A stretch of DNA of 64,000 nt. It comes from Antedon mediterranea (taxonomy: Eukaryota > Echinodermata > Crinoidea > Comatulida > Antedonidae). Under the pieces are notes generated by a model. It saw nothing but the letters and a program-made list of their open reading frames with translations, ran no database searches and was not told the origin of the DNA. The translations under genes were made by a program, and so were the position numbers. Position 1 is the first letter of the stretch. Each line of letters starts with the position of its first letter. The DNA is taken from assembly GCF_964355755.1 (NCBI RefSeq), contig NC_092675.1, forward strand, positions 1,183,001 through 1,247,000, in the 5' to 3' direction. This document shows positions 58,539-64,000 of this stretch, piece by piece.

Positions 58539-61325
58539 TTAAAGTGCGTCTGCTGGCGTCATTGATATTGGATCAAACCATCTGAATAAAATTACCTTGT
58601 TTTTATTATTATTTCTGCCTGTTTCAGCTTGGTATGTTGGTCCCCAATCACTCCACGACTTATTGTGAAATCGTGCGCGCGCTTGTATCTTGTACCAAGT
58701 GTAGGGCGCAAGTTTACCAATTTTAATTTGATCACAATGCCGATTGTTATCAGCTGAATCCTGAAAAAAAAAATGTATTTGATAAGTATAGGCTACAAAA
58801 CAACAATAGTACAATTTCGATTTAGAACTGTATTGACTTACGTAGGCCTGTAAACTTTTTACTACGTCATCCGACTCTGAGTCATCATCTAGCTCTATAA
58901 ACTCGATTTCGTCAAAGCATATGTGCACCAAACAGGTGCAACTTCTCTGTGAGAACGCAATCTAATTTCGTTACCTGGACCTATAATCGACCAAATTAGG
59001 TCCAACGAGCCAAACGTCTTTTAACGTCCAATGTCATAAGTCCTAAGTCCCTAATTCAGATACTTTACACTCAGCTCTGCATTCTCTGCACGACAATACA
59101 TCAATACAAATTATCTCTCTAACTATAACACTATATACAGACAACATAGAACGTATCTGAATGGTATAAACCATACCAGGGCTGTTAATTTGTCTATAAA
59201 AATGTCGAAAGATACATTTCATTGGCATGCAGATCATATATTCTAACTGCAAAAGTAAATGGATGTATAACGTGCGGTGATGGACCGTAGCCAACGACTA
59301 ACCAAATTCTTACCTCTGTCCAATTGTCATCAGTATCATTCTTGCAGTAACGGATTTGGTAACGTAAGCTGGACTTTTCAGTAATATCTGGTTGTAGTTC
59401 AACCTTAATCTCCAAGTATCGTTTTCTTTCCTTTACCTTCTTAATACTAGGCGATAGAGGTATGGCAGCTAAAGCAAACAATAACATGTTGAATGGGGTT
59501 TTTGTTTGTTTGTATATCCACAAATTAATATCTATTATACACATATATAAATTGATTATTCCATAAAACACATACATAGAAGTTATTGGAACAACAAGCA
59601 GTGGGATACTCTATAAAATGCCAATAACATATTTGACTTAAACCTTCTTCCACAAAAAAAAACAAAAAAAAACAGTGTCTTTATAACCAGTAAAAATCCT
59701 TCTTACCCATGCTAGGATCAAAATAAATTTCGGTTGAGACACTGCCAAGATAATTGGTAACATTTACTCTAACACGATGGCCAATTCTACTGCCGTCTTC
59801 CCGTGGAACATTACACCTAAATTCACGATCAGGTTCAGGGCAGGTTCTCCAAGAACTTGAGAAAAACAAGAATTATAGAATCCGTTGATTAAGTGTATAC
59901 ATGTTACTAGGCCTATTACAAAATGCATAAATATGCAGCTTTTGCAATGTTTAAAATGAGTGTGTCAATGCAAGTAAGTTTTGAGATAAACTGCGGTGTA
60001 TTTCAGGGCTAAATGAAGATACACTTACACATGCCTGGGTACTGAATGAACTGATTGTCAAAATTGTTTGATTGTCAAAAAGCAAAAATAGTTCGAGAAA
60101 ATAATGTTTTTGATAAACTCCTTATGATTCGTTGTTTCTTATTAATAACATCTACATAACGTTAAACACTGTACTTACGATTGATATTCATATTCGAATG
60201 TGTATGTATCTCTTAAATTTGTGTTCTCGATCTCTGACCACTCACACCAGTAATCATTAGTGTTTGTTGAAAAACAGTTGAGTGTTGGCTTAGTTGGTGC
60301 CACTGTAAATAAGTAATGTATCTATAACTTAATCTTTTAATGTCATTTACTGCTAGCAAACATAAATGCACCAGATCAAATAACATTGGCAATAATATAA
60401 TGCAGACGATTAAATGTTCTTCTACTAAATATTTAATCGTTTTCCGAAATTTTAAAGTAAACTTACTTCCTACGTATACATATGTTCCATGCCATGACGA
60501 CGAATCAGGTAAATAACAATGATATTGATCTTTGTAATTTGCCATCGTTAAGTTCTGTAATCTTAGCATAGCCTCTGAGTCTGATATGATATCTATCTGC
60601 GATGGGTCTATTCTATCAGTATCTTTACCAAAACTAGTCGTCCATATGATATCTCTTGAGGTATACGTGGTTGATGCATCTAATGTACAAGTCAGATTTA
60701 AATCTGATCCAGCAGCTATGATAGGGTCCATTGGCGTTAAAATGACTAATAAAGTAAAAACAACGCTAAATGAAACTTTAAAAAATTTAAAATAAAACAG
60801 TTTTTAACACTTAAAAGATAATAATTATGGCTGAAGTTAGTAAACAAATCGAACCCGCTCTAAATCCTAGTGAAAAAAGTAGGCCTACATAACTCGATTG
60901 AAAATCCTTCATTTAGTCGTTCAAAGAGAAAAATTTGAAACAATATCGTATAGTTAAAGTAGAATCTTACTTTACGCGGAAAATCTGTCAAGACGGTTGA
61001 TTCTAAAATACCTAATGCATTGTGTCCACCGCCTTATGGTCAAGTATAATAATAATATTATGGGTACGTCCGCTCATTCGTCATCCGAAATTAGAAGTTT
61101 TCCATAAAGAGATTACACAACTATTGAAATTTCAAGCTAACCGACAAGATGAACACGTTTTAAGCTCTGTCTACACTATCAAACTTTATGTGACAAAACA
61201 TATTTGGGCAGATCACTACCATATTTGGGCACATCACACCTTTTTTTATCATGTATTTTACCTGAACGAGCATTGGCAAGAATAAACAAGCTTGCAAGTA
61301 TATAGAATGTATCCAGTGCAGTCAT
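58539..61325 (-). CDS. Class I cytokine receptor-like protein: Ig plus cytokine-binding module
   Basis: Minus-strand exons 61325-61262, 60745-60467, 60302-60179, 59855-59707, 59468-59314 and 58760 onward join in frame. Residues 1-21 are a signal peptide (FYILASLFILANARS). Residues 22-114 form an Ig-like domain (Cys41, Cys98). Residues 115-205 match cytokine-receptor FnIII-1: Cys124, Cys134 in WCEW, then Cys161 and Cys170. Residues 206-312 are FnIII-2 with YKIQARARFHNKSWSDWG, i.e. an arginine ladder and a WSxWS-like box reading WSDWG (293-297). The order resembles IL6R, CNTFR, EBI3 or the gp130 N-terminus. After LNNK-type sequence (residue 312) a donor GTAATT at 58595 could splice on; if not used, the frame ends at 58539, giving a 330-residue soluble protein. 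No membrane segment or Box1 is seen. Confidence 0.85.
61162..61252. mobile_element. MITE family 1, copy g (right end lost)
   Basis: TAAGCTCTGTCTACACTATC AAACTTTATGTGACAAAACA, then ATCACTACCATATTTGGGCA. It stops about 10 bases from the first coding exon of the cytokine receptor, inside its first coding intron. Confidence 0.8.
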
Positions 61326-62034
61326 GTTTGTTTGGTCTGTGGAAGAAATAACTATTATCATTAACAAACAAGAAAAAAAAAACACATCTCAATAACAAGA
61401 AAAAGGAATCTCACTACCAAATAAAGTGCATACCTCGAACTAAAATATGATTTTACTACATAAAAATCGTCCATTGTGTGTGATTATTGCACTAAAAACT
61501 AGTGAATAGGACAGACAGACAAAATGGGCAAAGGTAATAACAAACAAGTTAGAAATCTGTAATAATCTCAATTATTTAATCATATCAATTTATATCAATA
61601 AAATAGTTCTGTTAGAAAGCTGAAAGCAGTAATTGGACGTAGAAACTCGTTGCCACTGAGCCCAACATTTTTCGGGCTCTGCGTTCATTCACAGAATCTA
61701 AAATGAACTCTAGTTTTACCCTTTTTTTTACCGGGTTGGAATCCGGGATAAAGAGACGAATGTTATTAGATATCAATAACAATTATAAGTACACGGTTAG
61801 ACTACAAGGTATAAAACATGGTATTCTTCAAATGTTACATTTTACCATTTTTTAGATAACATAATTTTAAAATAAATTAAAATATCAAAATGCAAATTAT
61901 AATAAGAATAATAATATAATATAAATACTAATTATAATACAAGTTGTAAAACAAAGATAACTAAGAAAGCCACTCCGAGAGTGCATACCTCCACCTCTGT
62001 AAAATTCTCCTACATAAGATTTCTCCGGGAAAAT
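61326..62034. other. 5' flank of the cytokine receptor
   Basis: An acceptor TTATTTCTTCCACAG (minus strand) about 15 bases before the ATG implies a non-coding exon upstream of about 61340. No promoter element recognised. Confidence 0.45.
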
Positions 62035-64000
62035 ATGTGTATATAATTTATATTTGTGTGTCTTAATCTGTTTGTGATTTAGGCTAATTTCACTACAAGC
62101 AGGTTTATGCGAGTTTGGTGTAATGGTTATGTAACAAGCCTTTCAATTAACAATAGCTTCAGTTGACTAACAATAGAACAGCAACGCAAAAATCAAACGA
62201 GTGAATTTGAAAAGAAATAGGTTTTTTAAACTACTCGCATCAAAAAACGTGCACATTAAATCAAATTATGTATCAATTAAATTAAAATTACAAATCAAAA
62301 ATTATAACTCTTTGCCTCTTGTACAAAAATGAAGTTTTTTGGACAAGTAGTTCTCGAGAAAATGCAATTACAGTTTACTTGTTACTTTAAGACTGCTCGC
62401 CGGCTTTTGAAAAATTCTGTCCTATCTTTTAACACTAGCAGGTCTGAAAGTATACTAAAAAGTGGTCCAGAATTGGGACCGTGGTCCCAAATGGTTCCAA
62501 AATGTAATGGAATGGTCCTTGAACACATTTCTATCTGTATATTCATTTTGGTTAATTACTTTTTGAGTAATCCTAACAAACAAACTAGCCTTCGCGCATA
62601 GCGCGATACTTGGCCAAATCAAAATTGGCCTCCTGACCATGACACGATTTTCACCAAAAGTGTGTGTCTTAATGCTGTGTTGATTTATTCACTACAATCA
62701 TGTGTATACGAGTTTGGTGTAAAGGTTATGTTCAACTAACAATAGCTTCAGTCGACTAACAATAGAACAGCAACGCGACAAACACACGGGTGAATTTGAA
62801 AAGAATTAGGTTTTTTAAACTATTCGCATAAAAAAACCTGTATATTAAATCAACTTATGTTTTAAAATTACAAATCACAAATTATAACTCTTGCCTCTTG
62901 TACAAAAAATGAAGTTTTTTGGAGAAATAGTTCTCGAGAAAATGCAATTTTAGTTTACTTGTTAATTTAAGACTGCTCACCGGCTTTTGATAATTCTCTC
63001 CTATCTTTTAACACTAGCAGGTCTGAAAATAATTTTTTAAAGTGGTCCAGAATTGGGACCGTGGTCCAGATTTTAACCAAAATTAGGCAGTGTCGTCCTT
63101 GCACCAGGTGACATGTATGGTAGTAATTTGAATCAAAACTGTGAGCGCTAGAGTGATGATAAACAAACAAACACACACAAACCAAACAGATCAACATACT
63201 TGGCCAATTTTCAATTTGGCCAAGTAACTAGCCCTCGCGCATAGCGCGATACTTGGCCAAATCAAAATTGACCTCCTGACCATGACACGATTTTCACTAA
63301 AAGTGTGTGTCTTAATGCTGTGTTGATTTATTCACTACAATCATGTGTATACGAGTTTAGTGTAAAGGTTATGTAACCAGTCTTTCAACTAACAATAGCT
63401 TCAGTCGACTAACAATAGAACAGCAACGTGAAAAACTCACGGGTGAATTTGAAAAGAAACTATTCGCATCAAAAAACCTGTATATTAAATCTAATTAAGT
63501 TTTAAAATTACAAATCACAAATTGTACCTCTTGCCTCTTGTACAAAAATGAAGTTTTTTGGACAAGTAGTTCTCGAGAAAATGCAATTTAAGTTTACTTG
63601 TTACTCTAAGACTGCTCACCGGCTTGTGAAAATTCTTTCCTATCTTTTTAACACTAGCAGATCTGACAATAATTCAAAAAGTGGTCCAGAATTGGGACTG
63701 TGGTCCGGATTTTAACCATTTGGTCAGTGTCGTCCTTGCACCAGCCGACATGTATGGCAGTAATTTGGAGTCATTCGAATCAAAATTGTGAGCGCTAGAG
63801 TGATGACAAACAAACAAACAAACACGCAAACACACAAACACAAACCAAACAGATCAACATACTTGGCCAATTTTCAATTTGGCCAAGTAACAAACACACA
63901 AATCAAACAGATCAACATACTTGGCCAATTTTCAATTTGGCCAAGTAACAAACAAACAACAAACTTGGCGGAGGTAAATAACACCAGACAAATTCAAACT
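62035..64000 (+). repeat. About 600-bp tandem repeat, 3 copies, running off the window
   Basis: Landmarks such as AACAATAGCTTCAGTCGACT recur at about 62150, 62742 and 63391, and GTGGTCCAGAATTGGGACCG at 62463, 63042 and 63680. Units contain GTTCTCGAGAAAATGCAATT, AACACTAGCAGGTCTGA and, between copies, the palindrome ACTTGGCCAATTTTCAATTT GGCCAAGT. The last copy is followed by CAAACAAACAAACA runs and two more palindromes (63862-63889, 63919-63946). No coding frame. Confidence 0.9.

Noticed and set aside
61022-61260. Plus-strand frame of 87 codons opposite the receptor
   Set aside because: It covers an intron and a MITE, with no homology.

Overview
The window is animal nuclear DNA. It is AT-rich, genes are split into short exons with GT/AG introns, and mobile and tandem repeats are dense. 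The proteins (a PDZ-LIM family LIM protein, AKR1A1-like reductases, MICU1, MCU, a PAN plus fibrinogen-domain protein and an Ig plus WSxWS cytokine receptor) and the very frequent palindrome TAGGCCTA suggest an invertebrate deuterostome. An echinoderm of crinoid or sea-cucumber type is my guess, but this is inference and I cannot fix the species. All exon borders were derived by hand from splice consensus, frame continuity across every junction, and remembered family alignments.

Layout. 93-2079 (+): last four visible coding exons of an ALP/Enigma (PDLIM/LDB3-type) LIM protein. 4073-16263 (-): three tandem AKR1A1-like aldo-keto reductase genes (A, B, C); A lacks the terminal exon shared by B and C. 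16985-20800: gene-poor, with a decayed LINE 3' end and an 18-bp tandem repeat. 20820-29012 (-): complete 11-exon MICU1 coding region. 29013-30187: compact divergent promoter region. 30188-49457 (+): complete 8-exon MCU coding region, with a 10-kb second intron packed with repeats. 53060-55177 (+): secreted PAN/Apple plus fibrinogen C-terminal domain protein. 58539-61325 (-): Ig-like plus two-FnIII class I cytokine receptor, with no membrane segment visible. 62035-64000: about 600-bp tandem repeat.

How genes relate. MICU1 is the calcium-sensing gatekeeper of the mitochondrial calcium uniporter and MCU is its pore. Here they lie head to head, start codons 1.2 kb apart, so co-expression from a shared promoter is likely. 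The lectin-like gene and the cytokine receptor face each other tail to tail and both look secreted or extracellular, which would fit immune roles (inference).

Mobile DNA. At least five short inverted-repeat (MITE-like) families, tRNA-derived SINEs, a pogo/Tc-like element, a 3.4-kb foldback element and about ten minisatellites are present. Two tandem arrays can be traced to mobile elements: one from the terminal repeat of a DNA transposon, one from a SINE body.
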